From NCBI GenBank assembly GCA_019058245.1, contig JAHPZJ010000026.1, forward strand, positions 1,671-65,670: 64,000 nt of DNA, written 5' to 3'. Origin of the DNA: Promethearchaeota archaeon (lineage in GTDB: Archaea; Asgardarchaeota; Lokiarchaeia; Sigyniarchaeales; SOKP01). Below, one piece after another: positions 45,647 through 54,934 of the stretch (position 1 is the first letter of the stretch; each line of letters opens with the position of its first letter). The position numbers and the translations under genes were made by a program. The notes beneath the pieces are model-generated. The model was not told the DNA's origin and ran no database searches. It saw only the letters and a list, made by a program, of their open reading frames with translations.

Positions 45647-45811
45647 TCATCTTAACGTTAATTTTATTTTCCAATTTTCCATTCTATTGGTGCTTTCCAG
45701 ATTCATTTTTTCTTTAATACTCTCTGGAGGTGTTCAACCAAAAGCAATATGCAATGCCTCTATCCGCTTTGAAAACTTTCCACCCTCAGGTGTTCTAATA
45801 ATATATTTAGT
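45647..45811 (-). pseudogene. Decayed ORF, possibly a transposase tail
   Basis: In the gap between the M50-like and HEAT genes the minus strand holds a 54-codon frame with G+C above its surroundings. It reads RTPEGGKFSKRIEALHIAFG, then a TGA (45734-45736), then TPPESIKEKMNLESTNRM and WKIKLTLR before the terminal TGA (45647-45649). The coding look with an internal stop and no start suggests a gene fragment. The style resembles the C-terminal end of archaeal transposases, but I cannot name the family; no terminal inverted repeats were found. Confidence 0.45.
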
Positions 45812-45942
45812 TCATATATATCTAGTAGTAATAGTTTTTTTTTAAAAGTATAAACATAAATAAATCAATTTTTTTAAATATTTCAGAGATTTTTTGATTT
45901 TTCTTATTAGATATTCATTTTATTAATAGAAAGGTTTTAAAA

Positions 45943-47613
45943 TTGAATTTAGAGATTGAAGAATTATCTGAAAAAGTAAGAGGAATGGAATCTAAAGAAG
46001 CTGTGGAAATGCTAGTTTCATTATTTTCTACATCAAAGAATGTAGAATTGAAAATAAAGGCCGTAGATCTTTTAAATGAGCATAATGATATTGGAAATAA
46101 AAGTTTTCAAGAAATAAAAACTGTTTTTATAAAAGATCATCATCCTCGATTAAGGCTTAAATTAATTAACTTAATAGCACAATATCATCAATATGAAGGA
46201 AGTGATTTTTTAAAGGAACAGTATAAAAATTGTAAAGATGGAACAGTTCGAAAACATCTAATCAATAAAGTTGGAGAGAATAGTCTAAATGATTCAATAT
46301 CGTTTCTTATCGAATCATTAAGTGATTCTGATTTTGAAGCAAAAAGAGAAGCAATAACCCTCTTAGGAAAAACTAATGCGGCTGAAGCACTAAAACCATT
46401 GATAGATATGTTTCATTTCAGGAATGCTGATATTTATAATGCTCTGATTAATTCTATTGTAAAAATTGGAAAGAAAGGAAACTTAAAACCAATACTTGAG
46501 TATGTAGATATAGAAGATCTTTATATTAAAAGAGAGATTCCTGTGATACTTGGAAAGATAAAAAATAAGGAGAGTGAAAAAGTTTTAATAAACCTTTTAA
46601 AAGATAGAGATGCAATAATACGGAAAAATTCTGCAACGGCTTTAGAAAAAATAGTTGAATTGAAAAATATAAGGCATATTTTAGAATTATTAAAAGATGA
46701 AAATATTGAAGTAAAGAAAGAAGCTATACGAGTATTGGGTAATGTAGAGAGTAAGAGGGCTATCTCCCCTTTATTTGAAATACTCAAAGAAAATGACGTA
46801 AAACTAAGAAATCTTGCTAAAAATGCTCTTTTTAAAATTTTTGAAAAATATAAATCCTTTGATCCTATTTATGAAATAGTAAAGGGAAGAAACATTAATG
46901 CTAGGAGGGAAGCAATAAAACTATTAGGAATATTAAAAGATGTTAATGCTATTGACTTTTTGATATCTATTTTCAATAGTAAAGTAGCAAGTTTACGAGG
47001 CTCTGCTTATAGATCACTTTTAAAAATTTTAGATAACAAAATTGACAATAAAATTCTTAATGCATTATCAGACAAATCTTGGCAAGTAAGAATGTTTTGT
47101 GTCAAAATCCTAGGTGAAATTAAAGATTCACAAACATTAGATCAGATTTTTAGTTTAATTGAGGATGAACACGGGAGCGTTAGAAAATCAGCTGTTGATG
47201 CATTAATCAAATTTGAACATGAAGAAGTATTAAATTTTGCAAACAACGCTCTGAAGAGTCCAAACTGGAAGACTAGAAGAGCCGCAGTTAAAATATTATT
47301 AAGAACTGGAAGTCAGGATTCATTAAACTCTCTGATTTCATGTTTAAATGATGATGATGTATATATAAAAAGCTGGGCTGCTATGGCATTAGGAAATCTT
47401 AAGGATATAGATACTATTGAACCTTTTATCCAGCTTTTGAAAGAAAATGATGAAAAAATAAGAATATCTGCCGTAAAGGCTTTAGGTGAGATTGCAAATA
47501 AAGAATCAATTAAACCTCTCATACAAGCATTAGGAGACGATAATTGGAATGTAAGAAAAGAAATTGAGAAAGCTCTAAATAAAATTGATCCTGATTGGAT
47601 GAGCTATTTATAA
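45943..47613 (+). CDS. HEAT-repeat (PBS-lyase-like) protein
   Basis: 556 aa, TTG start. Consists of repeated ~31-residue helical pairs of the PBS-lyase HEAT type, e.g. AAEALKPLIDMF, VEVKKEAIRVLGNVESKRAI, IRISAVKALGEIANKESI and WNVRKEIEKALNKI, with the consensus D-x-VR-x-x-A-x-x-ALGxI clear in the last third. No enzyme domain; a protein-binding scaffold is the expected role. A Roadblock protein is encoded just downstream on the opposite strand (56-bp gap). Confidence 0.95.
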   Translation: MNLEIEELSEKVRGMESKEAVEMLVSLFSTSKNVELKIKAVDLLNEHNDIGNKSFQEIKTVFIKDHHPRLRLKLINLIAQYHQYEGSDFLKEQYKNCKDGTVRKHLINKVGENSLNDSISFLIESLSDSDFEAKREAITLLGKTNAAEALKPLIDMFHFRNADIYNALINSIVKIGKKGNLKPILEYVDIEDLYIKREIPVILGKIKNKESEKVLINLLKDRDAIIRKNSATALEKIVELKNIRHILELLKDENIEVKKEAIRVLGNVESKRAISPLFEILKENDVKLRNLAKNALFKIFEKYKSFDPIYEIVKGRNINARREAIKLLGILKDVNAIDFLISIFNSKVASLRGSAYRSLLKILDNKIDNKILNALSDKSWQVRMFCVKILGEIKDSQTLDQIFSLIEDEHGSVRKSAVDALIKFEHEEVLNFANNALKSPNWKTRRAAVKILLRTGSQDSLNSLISCLNDDDVYIKSWAAMALGNLKDIDTIEPFIQLLKENDEKIRISAVKALGEIANKESIKPLIQALGDDNWNVRKEIEKALNKIDPDWMSYL

Positions 47614-47669
47614 AGAAATTAAAAAACTTAAAAATAAATAGTAATTTTAAGACGGTTCACTACAAATTA

Positions 47670-48053
47670 TTATAATTTAATTAAGTTTTGAATGACTTCT
47701 TCTAATTGATTGAATATTAAGTTTATATTAGAAGTTTTTTTCACAATCAAAATTAAAAATGTTTTATCGTCACATTCATAGATTAGAATTGTTTTTTCTT
47801 CTAATTCGGTAATAATCTTAAGAATTCTTCTATTACCCATTGTTTCGCCAATACCTAATGCACTTTCTAAAACTGAAGCACACATAGAAGTGAAATTTTT
47901 GTTCTTAAATCCGTCTTCTGTAATTTCTGTAATTATACCCCCATCTCTATATGCATAAATTATGCATTCTAGATTTCCTTTTTGATTGAACTCAGTAAGA
48001 AGATCTTTTGCTTCTTTAGACTTTTCCAGATTTGAATTACTCATAAAATTCAT
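47670..48053 (-). CDS. Roadblock/LC7-domain protein
   Basis: 127 aa. The alpha-beta pattern fits the Roadblock fold: NLECIIYAYRDGGIITEI, an FTSMCASVLESALGIGETM helix, LKIITELEEKTILIYECD and a final helix IFNQLEEVIQNLIKL. Roadblock proteins dimerise and commonly modulate small GTPases as GAP- or platform-like subunits (MglB, Ragulator). Several small GTPases occur in the window, but none directly next to this gene. Between HEAT gene and M20 gene, which starts 68 bp away in the opposite direction. Confidence 0.8.
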   Translation of the reverse strand: MNFMSNSNLEKSKEAKDLLTEFNQKGNLECIIYAYRDGGIITEITEDGFKNKNFTSMCASVLESALGIGETMGNRRILKIITELEEKTILIYECDDKTFLILIVKKTSNINLIFNQLEEVIQNLIKL

Positions 48054-48121
48054 TAAATTATATATTTCAGTTTCTGTAAATATAGATAATTAAATAAAAC
48101 TATTTATTTATAGTAATATAT

Positions 48122-49537
48122 ATGGAAAAAGCGAATTCTCATAAAAAAATAATTCAATTAATAAAAAATTCGAATGATGAATTTATTGAAAACGAATTAC
48201 GCCCATTTTTAAGAATTCCAAGTTATACACTTAATCAGGAAGGTATTAAGCAAACTAAAAACTTTCTAGTTTCTTATATCTCCGAATTTTGCGAAGATAT
48301 AAAGGAATTTAAAGGTGAAATTAATCCTTTAATCATTGCTAACGTTGAAGGAAAAATCAAAAATCCATTACTAATTTATATGATGTATGATACTCAGCCT
48401 ATTAGTCAAGAAAATGAATGGCTTAGTAAACCTTTTGATGCAGATATTAAGATCTTATCATCTCCACTTGAGGAATTGGGCAATTGTATTATAGCTAGAG
48501 GAGCATACAATTCAAAATCTCCATTATTATGTTTTCTAAATATAATTAAAATTTTAAAAAATCAGAAAACTCTTCCTATCTCTTTATTACTACTATTTGA
48601 TGGTGATGAAGAAAATGGCTCACCTTCTTTATTAAAATTCATTGAAAATGAGAAATATAAAAAAATTTTTAAAAATTGTAGAGATGCATATTATCCTGCC
48701 AATAAACAAGATCTCAAACAAAAGTCGGTATTAAAATTAGGTTATAAAGGAATTTTATCATTGACAATAAAAATTTCATCAGAAAATAAAGAACCGCATT
48801 CCGCATTTAGTGGAATGATTCCTAATCCCGCCATCGATTTAATTTCTCTACTTAATACCATTTATTCTAATAATCAATTCAATATTGATAGTTTGAGACA
48901 TGTTTATATACCTACAAGTGAAGAACAATCTCTGTTGGAAGATCTCTATAAGAAAATTAACATTGAAGATATAAAAAAAAAAGCTGGTATAATACAAACG
49001 ATTGAAAAAGATCCTAAGAAAGCATTCACTAATTATCTGTTTAATCCCACTTTTAATATATCTACCTTAAAATCGGGATTTTTAGAAGAAGGAATAAAAA
49101 ATTATGTACCTAATCAAGCTATATGTAATATCGATATTAGATTTGCTCACGATATTTCAAATAAAATAATTTTTAAGGAAATTAAGGACAAGATTGAGAT
49201 TTTTGCTAATAGGACAAATTCTCAAATTGAAATATCTAAAAATATTGGATATGATAGGTCTCGAGTAAGGATTAATTCTCCTCTTGTTAAGAGTCTTATT
49301 AAAAGCGCAGAGTCTTTAGGATTTTCAACTGAAGTATGGCCTATAAGTGCCGCAGCAGCACCTTTGAGTAAAATTCAAAAAGAATTAGGATTAGATTTTA
49401 TTACAGGCGGATTAGGGATTGGGGGGTTCGCCCATTCAGCGAATGAATTTATTCAATATGACTCAATTATTAACACACGAATTTCAAATTATCATTTCCT
49501 TAATATATATTCAAATCTTATTACACAACAATTATAA
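48122..49537 (+). CDS. M20-family metallohydrolase homologue with altered zinc ligands
   Basis: 471 aa with the M20 catalytic/dimerisation architecture. The motif usually read GHYDVQP is MMYDTQP (Met88 instead of His), and the bridging-Asp motif GRGxxDxKG is ARGAYNSKS (Asn130 instead of Asp). The Glu pair DGDEENGS (163-164) and the final His (GFAHSANEF) are kept. So two of the usual five zinc ligands are changed: either altered metal use or a non-catalytic member. Relatives cleave peptides or deacylate amino acids. Convergent with the DUF362 ferredoxin (1-bp gap). Confidence 0.85.
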   Translation: MEKANSHKKIIQLIKNSNDEFIENELRPFLRIPSYTLNQEGIKQTKNFLVSYISEFCEDIKEFKGEINPLIIANVEGKIKNPLLIYMMYDTQPISQENEWLSKPFDADIKILSSPLEELGNCIIARGAYNSKSPLLCFLNIIKILKNQKTLPISLLLLFDGDEENGSPSLLKFIENEKYKKIFKNCRDAYYPANKQDLKQKSVLKLGYKGILSLTIKISSENKEPHSAFSGMIPNPAIDLISLLNTIYSNNQFNIDSLRHVYIPTSEEQSLLEDLYKKINIEDIKKKAGIIQTIEKDPKKAFTNYLFNPTFNISTLKSGFLEEGIKNYVPNQAICNIDIRFAHDISNKIIFKEIKDKIEIFANRTNSQIEISKNIGYDRSRVRINSPLVKSLIKSAESLGFSTEVWPISAAAAPLSKIQKELGLDFITGGLGIGGFAHSANEFIQYDSIINTRISNYHFLNIYSNLITQQL

Positions 49538-49538
49538 T

Positions 49539-50705
49539 TCAATCAAATAATCCTGCTATTCCCCTCATTTTTGTTTTTATTGCATTATTAGGACATAATT
49601 CCGAACAACATAGACAAGAAATGCATTTTTTCCTTAAGAATATAGGATAATTGCCTTTTATAAATTTTATTGCTTCTGCAGGACAAATTTCAGCGCATTG
49701 ACCACATTTTACGCATCTCTCCTTTATTAGATTGGGTATTTTTTTTATTATTTTATATCCTACATGTCCCGTCATGAAACTAATAACACTTGTAAAGTTA
49801 TTTCCAGGGACATTAAATTTAGGAGTCTGATTCTTAGCCTTTTCAAGTGGAACTCCTAAGATTTCTATTTCCTTCAAATTTCCAACCCCTAATTTTCGGT
49901 CCATCGCATTTTTAACATGAGATACGATTTTTGTTTTAACCTTACCAATTTCCAGCGCTACACAATCTAAAGCTAACTCATCTGTTCCCGCAAGAATTAA
50001 ATCCCATTGTTTCATCGATCCTCCTCCTGGACCAAACCTTCCCTCCATTATGTTTTGCAAATCATATATGATCAATCTATTTGGTTTGTTTTTTACAACC
50101 CATGAAAAATTATCCGCAAGAACTTCTCCAAATTGTTCAGCAGTTTTCCCTAATAAATGGTATTGAGCTTTTAGCCCTCCCTGAATAATTCCCCAATAAT
50201 TTTTAATTGCTCCTGTCATTGTTGCTTCTATATGAGATTTTAAGCGGGGTAAATTAATTAATATATCACATTCTTTAACAGCCTTAGCAACATGTATTTG
50301 TTTCAAACGTAAAGCACCCTCTATCTTTTCAATTATCGGTGTATCACTTTCGAAATCAACGAGTTTTATACCATATTTCTGACAAATTTCAAGTAAACCA
50401 ATTTTTTCTCCTACATCAGTAGCAGATTTTCCCTGTTGTCCCGGAGAATCTCCAACAGAAACATTCTCCATAGAAACTCCCTTCTCCTTCAGATAAGAAA
50501 TTACACCTTCTACAAAACTTGGTTGAGTACATGCGTTTTTCTTTGAAGTAAGCAAGTTTGGCTTAAGAAGTATTTGCTTTGAATTTTTAAAATTAAATGA
50601 TAAATTATCTTCTATTAATTTAATAGCCTCAACTACTGCTTTAGGAATTGAATCAAAATCTTTTACATTTACAATACTTACTTTAGTTAACATCGTTAGA
50701 CTCAC
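49539..50705 (-). CDS. DUF362 protein with C-terminal 2[4Fe-4S] ferredoxin domain
   Basis: 388 aa. The N-terminal DUF362 region starts LKPNLLTSKKNACTQP and has NLPRLKSHIEATMTGAIKN, GRFGPGGG and ILAGTDELALDC. The C-terminus (about 330-378) holds two clusters: CVKCGQCAEICP and CISCLCCSELCP. DUF362-ferredoxin proteins are common in anaerobic archaea; their function is uncertain, perhaps electron transfer linked to metal or cofactor handling. Single gene with a 440-bp upstream gap. Confidence 0.93.
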   Translation of the reverse strand: MSLTMLTKVSIVNVKDFDSIPKAVVEAIKLIEDNLSFNFKNSKQILLKPNLLTSKKNACTQPSFVEGVISYLKEKGVSMENVSVGDSPGQQGKSATDVGEKIGLLEICQKYGIKLVDFESDTPIIEKIEGALRLKQIHVAKAVKECDILINLPRLKSHIEATMTGAIKNYWGIIQGGLKAQYHLLGKTAEQFGEVLADNFSWVVKNKPNRLIIYDLQNIMEGRFGPGGGSMKQWDLILAGTDELALDCVALEIGKVKTKIVSHVKNAMDRKLGVGNLKEIEILGVPLEKAKNQTPKFNVPGNNFTSVISFMTGHVGYKIIKKIPNLIKERCVKCGQCAEICPAEAIKFIKGNYPIFLRKKCISCLCCSELCPNNAIKTKMRGIAGLFD

Positions 50706-51145
50706 TAAATCTCTTTTCCATAAATATCATAATTAACTTTATTAACCTTGTTTAAAATTATTAAAGAATTTTATAAAATTTTATTTATTTAATAAAAATG
50801 GTATTTTATTAGATTATATTAGTATAAAATAGATTTCTCCTTTAAATTAAAACTTTTGAATCTGGGAAAAAATCTCAGAAGATTAAAAATATATTAGAAA
50901 AGAGATAAAAATTAGTTTTTTCATTTCATCTTTAATCATTATTAGATTAATTTTTCTTTATAATGATTTTTTAATATTTTCAAGTAAAATCTTATTCATT
51001 ATTATAATTATCTAATAACAATTATTTTTATAATTCTAATATATTATATTTATTAAAAAAAAATCTATTATTTCAAAAAAAAGAATTAAGATCTATCTTT
51101 TATTATAGATTTAATATATATATATTCAAAAAAAATTTTAAACGT
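50706..51145. other. 440-bp divergent intergenic region, no gene seen
   Basis: Very AT-rich (long A-, T- and TA-stretches such as TTAATATATATATATTC near 51110) between DUF362 and the Rab-like GTPase. I see no ORF, RNA gene or well-formed palindrome. Confidence 0.6.
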
Positions 51146-51688
51146 ATGATAAAACCTTCAAAATTCCTATTTAAGATTGTGTTTTTCGGGGATGGAGGCG
51201 TTGGTAAAACTACGCTAATAAACCGATATTTAACTGGTGTTTTTAGAGGTGATTCGGAAATTACGATAGGAGTTGACTTTCACGTAAAAAAAATCGATAT
51301 TGATGGAAAACGAGTTAGTTTGCAAATATGGGATTTTGCTGGTGAAGATAGGTTTAGATTTCTTATGCCTAGCTATGTTGTAGGTGCTGCTGGAGGTATC
51401 TTTTTATTTGATATAACAAGATACACCAGTCTAAAGAATTTTACCGATTGGATTGAAATTTTTAAGCAAGGTTATAAAGGAGATACAAATCAATACCCAG
51501 TTCTTATGGTAGGAAGTAAATTAGATCTAGAATATAAAAGAGCAGTTTCTAGGGAAGAAGCGTTTGAATTAGCTAAAAAGAATAATCTTTTTGGTTATCT
51601 TGAATGTTCTGCGAAGAGTGGTGAAAATGTTAAGGATATATTTGAAGAAATTACTAGATTAGCAATGATGAAATCGGGATTATTATAA
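51146..51688 (+). CDS. Rab-like small GTPase with non-consensus switch II and G4
   Basis: 180 aa. P-loop GDGGVGKT (15-22), switch I with TIGVDFHVK resembling Rab proteins, switch II WDFAGEDRFRF where the catalytic Gln is Glu67, and G4 SKLD (124-127) in place of NKxD; G5 is CSAKSG. The Gln-to-Glu change would be expected to lower intrinsic hydrolysis, and the G4 change to weaken guanine specificity. The end (MMKSGLL) has no lipidation cysteine. Alone on its strand, convergent with the NagD-like gene. Confidence 0.93.
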   Translation: MIKPSKFLFKIVFFGDGGVGKTTLINRYLTGVFRGDSEITIGVDFHVKKIDIDGKRVSLQIWDFAGEDRFRFLMPSYVVGAAGGIFLFDITRYTSLKNFTDWIEIFKQGYKGDTNQYPVLMVGSKLDLEYKRAVSREEAFELAKKNNLFGYLECSAKSGENVKDIFEEITRLAMMKSGLL

Positions 51689-51710
51689 CAAAACCTATAA
51701 CAAAAATAAA

Positions 51711-52574
51711 TTAATTTTTAATAATTTCACTTAAATCATTAATGACTAAATCAGGAATTAAGTTTATATCAAAATTTTCAGAATTTCTTGACTTAATTTT
51801 TAAATCTTCAATCATTTTTTGAGAAGTTACCCCTGTTAATACTGCTATAGATATAATCCCAGCGCGATTTCCTGCCAAAATATCGGTATTCAACCTATCC
51901 CCAAAAATACACGCATTTTTAGCAGATACACGAGTATCATTTAATATCATCTTTATGCCAAATGGTTCGGGTTTTCCAAATATTCTTTCTGGATTCGTAT
52001 TTGTACAAGTTATTAGAGCATTTACCATTGCACCTGATCCAGGTTTGAGTCCCCGGGCAACAGGTAATGTAGAATCTGTATTTGTGGCATAAAATTTAGC
52101 TTTTCCTTCTAAAATACATTTTTGAGCAATTGCTAATTTATGATAGTTAAAATCTCTATCAAGTCCAACAATTACAAAATCAATTTCCTTAATGTTTAAT
52201 GGTTCAGTAATAATCTTATGACCAAATGATTGTAATTCCTCTCGTAAACCTCTCTCTCCAATAACAAAAATTTTCGCATTCCTTTTCAATTTTGTAATTT
52301 CCGCAGAAGTAATTGAAGCACTTGTATAAAAATCAGAAGCATTAGTATTTATCTTAAATTTTTTTAATTTCTCTACATATGTCTTCCTTGTTGCCGTAGA
52401 ATTATTAGAGTTATAGATAACTCTAATAGATTGTTCTTTAAGTTCATAAATTATTTTGTCTGCGTGAGGGATCAATGCATCCCCTCGGTAAATTACACCA
52501 TCTAAATCAAATATGGCCAGTTTTATATTTGAAAGTTTATCAATTAATTTTGGCATAGGGCAAACTAAAACCAT
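51711..52574 (-). CDS. HAD IIA (NagD-like) phosphatase
   Basis: 287 aa. HAD motif I FDLDGVIYRG, II YNSNNSTATR, III FGKPEPFGI, IV FGDRLNTDILAG, and a large C2A cap between II and III; the family dephosphorylates sugar or glycerol phosphates. The chosen start overlaps the upstream gene by 10 nt; Met at 52556 (MPKLIDKL) is an alternative that removes the overlap. Tight coupling with a dolichol-kinase-like membrane protein suggests a shared lipid or polyprenol phosphate pathway (inference). Confidence 0.9.
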   Translation of the reverse strand: MVLVCPMPKLIDKLSNIKLAIFDLDGVIYRGDALIPHADKIIYELKEQSIRVIYNSNNSTATRKTYVEKLKKFKINTNASDFYTSASITSAEITKLKRNAKIFVIGERGLREELQSFGHKIITEPLNIKEIDFVIVGLDRDFNYHKLAIAQKCILEGKAKFYATNTDSTLPVARGLKPGSGAMVNALITCTNTNPERIFGKPEPFGIKMILNDTRVSAKNACIFGDRLNTDILAGNRAGIISIAVLTGVTSQKMIEDLKIKSRNSENFDINLIPDLVINDLSEIIKN

Positions 52575-53713
52575 CCTACTGGTAATCCTAATAAAAATAT
52601 AAATAATTGTATGCCTATAGGTATAAAAATCGGATTTAAAATATTATCAGCCACATATTTTGGAAAATAATCAGTAATGAAGAAAATGATAGCCCCGATT
52701 ATTGCATAGATGGGGCCTACGAGAATTAAACCGATGACATATGCTACAATCATTCCTGCTAAAAATCCTTCAATGGATTTAGTATCCTTACTTCTTACAG
52801 TCACTTTATGCTTTCCATACCTTTTTCCAATTAAAGCTGCTGCTGCGTCCGAAAGACATGCTATAAGAAGCCCTGCAAAGAAAGCCAAGATAACTATTAT
52901 CTTTGCCATATAAAGCATATATGAAAAGATGATTCCCGTAAGAATATATATTTGTGGTCCAGTTGCATTTATCTCTTTATTTCTTAACATAGAATGTGTT
53001 AAATAGTTGAAAACTGAGTATTCTGGGCCCCATATAATTCTAATAATGTCAGATATTATTGCAAACATTAATGAACCAATTAATCCCATCATTATTAGAT
53101 AATCTATAGCTTGAAAGTCTCCTGAACTAAATGGATATAACGAAAGTGGACCCCATATAATTTCATAAACTGGAGGAAATTGATTGAATACAACGATTAC
53201 AGTATCATTAATTATACGAGCTATTGGATGCAGAAGTGTAAAAAAACCGAAATAACCTAAAATAAGGAGAAAACCCATCAAATGAAAGCTTTTTCTTATC
53301 ATTTCTTTTTTAACAGGTAATTCTTCACGATATGGGCTTGTATTAGATAGTTTTTCGATATACCGTTGTAAAGAATGTTTTTTTCCTACATTACTCTCCA
53401 CTTTATTTTTATCAAAATCCATTTTCTTTATTAATTTCTTAACTATCGTAAAAAAGATAAAATTGATCATTAAATTAATCCAAATCCACCATACCATAAA
53501 CCCATTATATGGATATGGAAAAAATCTAACAAGAGAATTATAATATCCAAAAATTAAAAAACAAACTCCACAAATTATTGTAGAAATTCCCCCATATCTA
53601 TTTTTTCCTTTAAATCCCTTTCGACCAATATAAATCATTATAATCATTAAAATAAAGAAAGAAAGAGATAATGTTATATTATAAAGATTATCTATAACAG
53701 CCCAATAGTCCAT
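52565..53713 (-). CDS. Dolichol-kinase / CDP-archaeol-synthase-like membrane protein
   Basis: 382 aa with about nine membrane helices. The C-terminal half carries the Sec59/dolichol kinase and phosphatidate cytidylyltransferase-like signature: FAGLLIACLSDAAAALIGKR, GKHKVTVRSKDTKSIEGF. The helix MIRKSFHLMGF is also typical. Family members phosphorylate dolichol or phytol with CTP, so in this archaeon an isoprenoid alcohol is the likely substrate. Overlaps the NagD-like gene by 10 nt and precedes it on the transcript. The N-terminal third (four helices and a charged loop) is extra and specific. Confidence 0.88.
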   Translation of the reverse strand: MDYWAVIDNLYNITLSLSFFILMIIMIYIGRKGFKGKNRYGGISTIICGVCFLIFGYYNSLVRFFPYPYNGFMVWWIWINLMINFIFFTIVKKLIKKMDFDKNKVESNVGKKHSLQRYIEKLSNTSPYREELPVKKEMIRKSFHLMGFLLILGYFGFFTLLHPIARIINDTVIVVFNQFPPVYEIIWGPLSLYPFSSGDFQAIDYLIMMGLIGSLMFAIISDIIRIIWGPEYSVFNYLTHSMLRNKEINATGPQIYILTGIIFSYMLYMAKIIVILAFFAGLLIACLSDAAAALIGKRYGKHKVTVRSKDTKSIEGFLAGMIVAYVIGLILVGPIYAIIGAIIFFITDYFPKYVADNILNPIFIPIGIQLFIFLLGLPVGWF

Positions 53714-53778
53714 GATTAATTCAATATAGAATTTTCTTAATTAAATAAATAATTAATAATCTAATAATTATTTTAGCT

Positions 53779-54837
53779 TTGATAATGACTCCTCAAAATA
53801 ATAATTTCGTTAATGTATTATTAAAAGAATCACACTCACCCATTCCAATATATTGCACTGGATACCCTGAGATAGAATTTATCGATAAATATATCAAATG
53901 TTATAAAATAGAAACTAACGATAAGGAGCATTTGTTAAATTTTAAAAATTATGATATCATTAAAAAAATGGGCTTTGATGCTATTTCTCTCTGGGATTTT
54001 CGACGGGGAGAAGGTGGGTATTTATTAGATGATCAGAGAAAAGTAGATGGATGGGGACGAATTTATAAAAGAGATTGGTATTCATGGGATGGCGTTTTTA
54101 AAGATGAGAAAACTTTAGAAGATTGGCAGTATTTAAAAATTCCCTCTAAAGAAAAATTAAAAAATTTAAAAGACTTTTTAGCTAAGGAAAAACAGGATTT
54201 AGCATACGTTATCTCATTACCCGGTCTTTTTGAAAAAACTTGGCAATCAATGGGGTTTTATTATTTCGCTAAATGCCTAAAGAAAAATATTAAATTTGTG
54301 GAAAGTGTAGTTTCATTTTTCTCGGATTATCTGCAGAAATTAATTAGAGCACTTCAAAGTACTGGAGTTGAAAATTTTTTAATAGCTGACGACTATGGTT
54401 ATAAAAATAGAACTTTTATTTCTAAAGAAAGATGGCTTCATCTATTTTTTGAAAAATATAATAACATTGTTAACATTATTCAAAAAGAAAAACAGAATTT
54501 AATATTACATTCTGATGGGTATATCTCTGAAATGATTAGAATATTTATAGATTTAGGATTTAATGGCGTTCAAAGCCTAGAACCTAATTCGGGAGTAGAT
54601 ATTTTTTCTCTTTTTAAAAAATTTAAAGATCAGATCTGCTTTATTGGTAATTTAGATATCTCTCTATTATCTTTTGGAACTCCAGAACAGGTAAGAAATT
54701 ATATTATTAAATTAATTAAAAAATCAAAAAAATATAATTGTTTTTTAGCAATTTCTCCAACACAACAAATTAATTCAAAATGTAAGTCTGATAATATAAA
54801 GACAATGATAGAAACAACTAAAAATTTTTATTCATAA
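53779..54837 (+). CDS. UroD-family protein (methyltransferase-like)
   Basis: 352 aa from a TTG; ATG at 53785 is equally possible. Fits the uroporphyrinogen decarboxylase/MtaA-type TIM barrel: FDAISLWDFRRGEGG, LADDYGYKNRTFISKERW, LHSDGYISEMI, GFNGVQSLEP, ICFIGNLDISLLSFGTPEQV. In anaerobic archaea such proteins often move methyl groups between corrinoid or thiol carriers. The metal ligands that MtaA uses are not obvious (LILHSDGY holds a His), so substrate is open. Its last 60 codons are repeated as a fragment 0.5 kb downstream. Confidence 0.85.
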   Translation: MIMTPQNNNFVNVLLKESHSPIPIYCTGYPEIEFIDKYIKCYKIETNDKEHLLNFKNYDIIKKMGFDAISLWDFRRGEGGYLLDDQRKVDGWGRIYKRDWYSWDGVFKDEKTLEDWQYLKIPSKEKLKNLKDFLAKEKQDLAYVISLPGLFEKTWQSMGFYYFAKCLKKNIKFVESVVSFFSDYLQKLIRALQSTGVENFLIADDYGYKNRTFISKERWLHLFFEKYNNIVNIIQKEKQNLILHSDGYISEMIRIFIDLGFNGVQSLEPNSGVDIFSLFKKFKDQICFIGNLDISLLSFGTPEQVRNYIIKLIKKSKKYNCFLAISPTQQINSKCKSDNIKTMIETTKNFYS

Positions 54838-54934
54838 TTTAAAAAGGAACTAATATAGTTATATATATTAACAATCTTATATTTTTTTAAGTTGTATTTA
54901 ATTCAGAAATTCAATTATAGAAAGGATTATTATC

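Noticed and set aside
45734..45736. Selenocysteine at the TGA in the decayed ORF
   Set aside because: No start codon, no SECIS-like stem seen nearby, and the frame is too short; decay is simpler.
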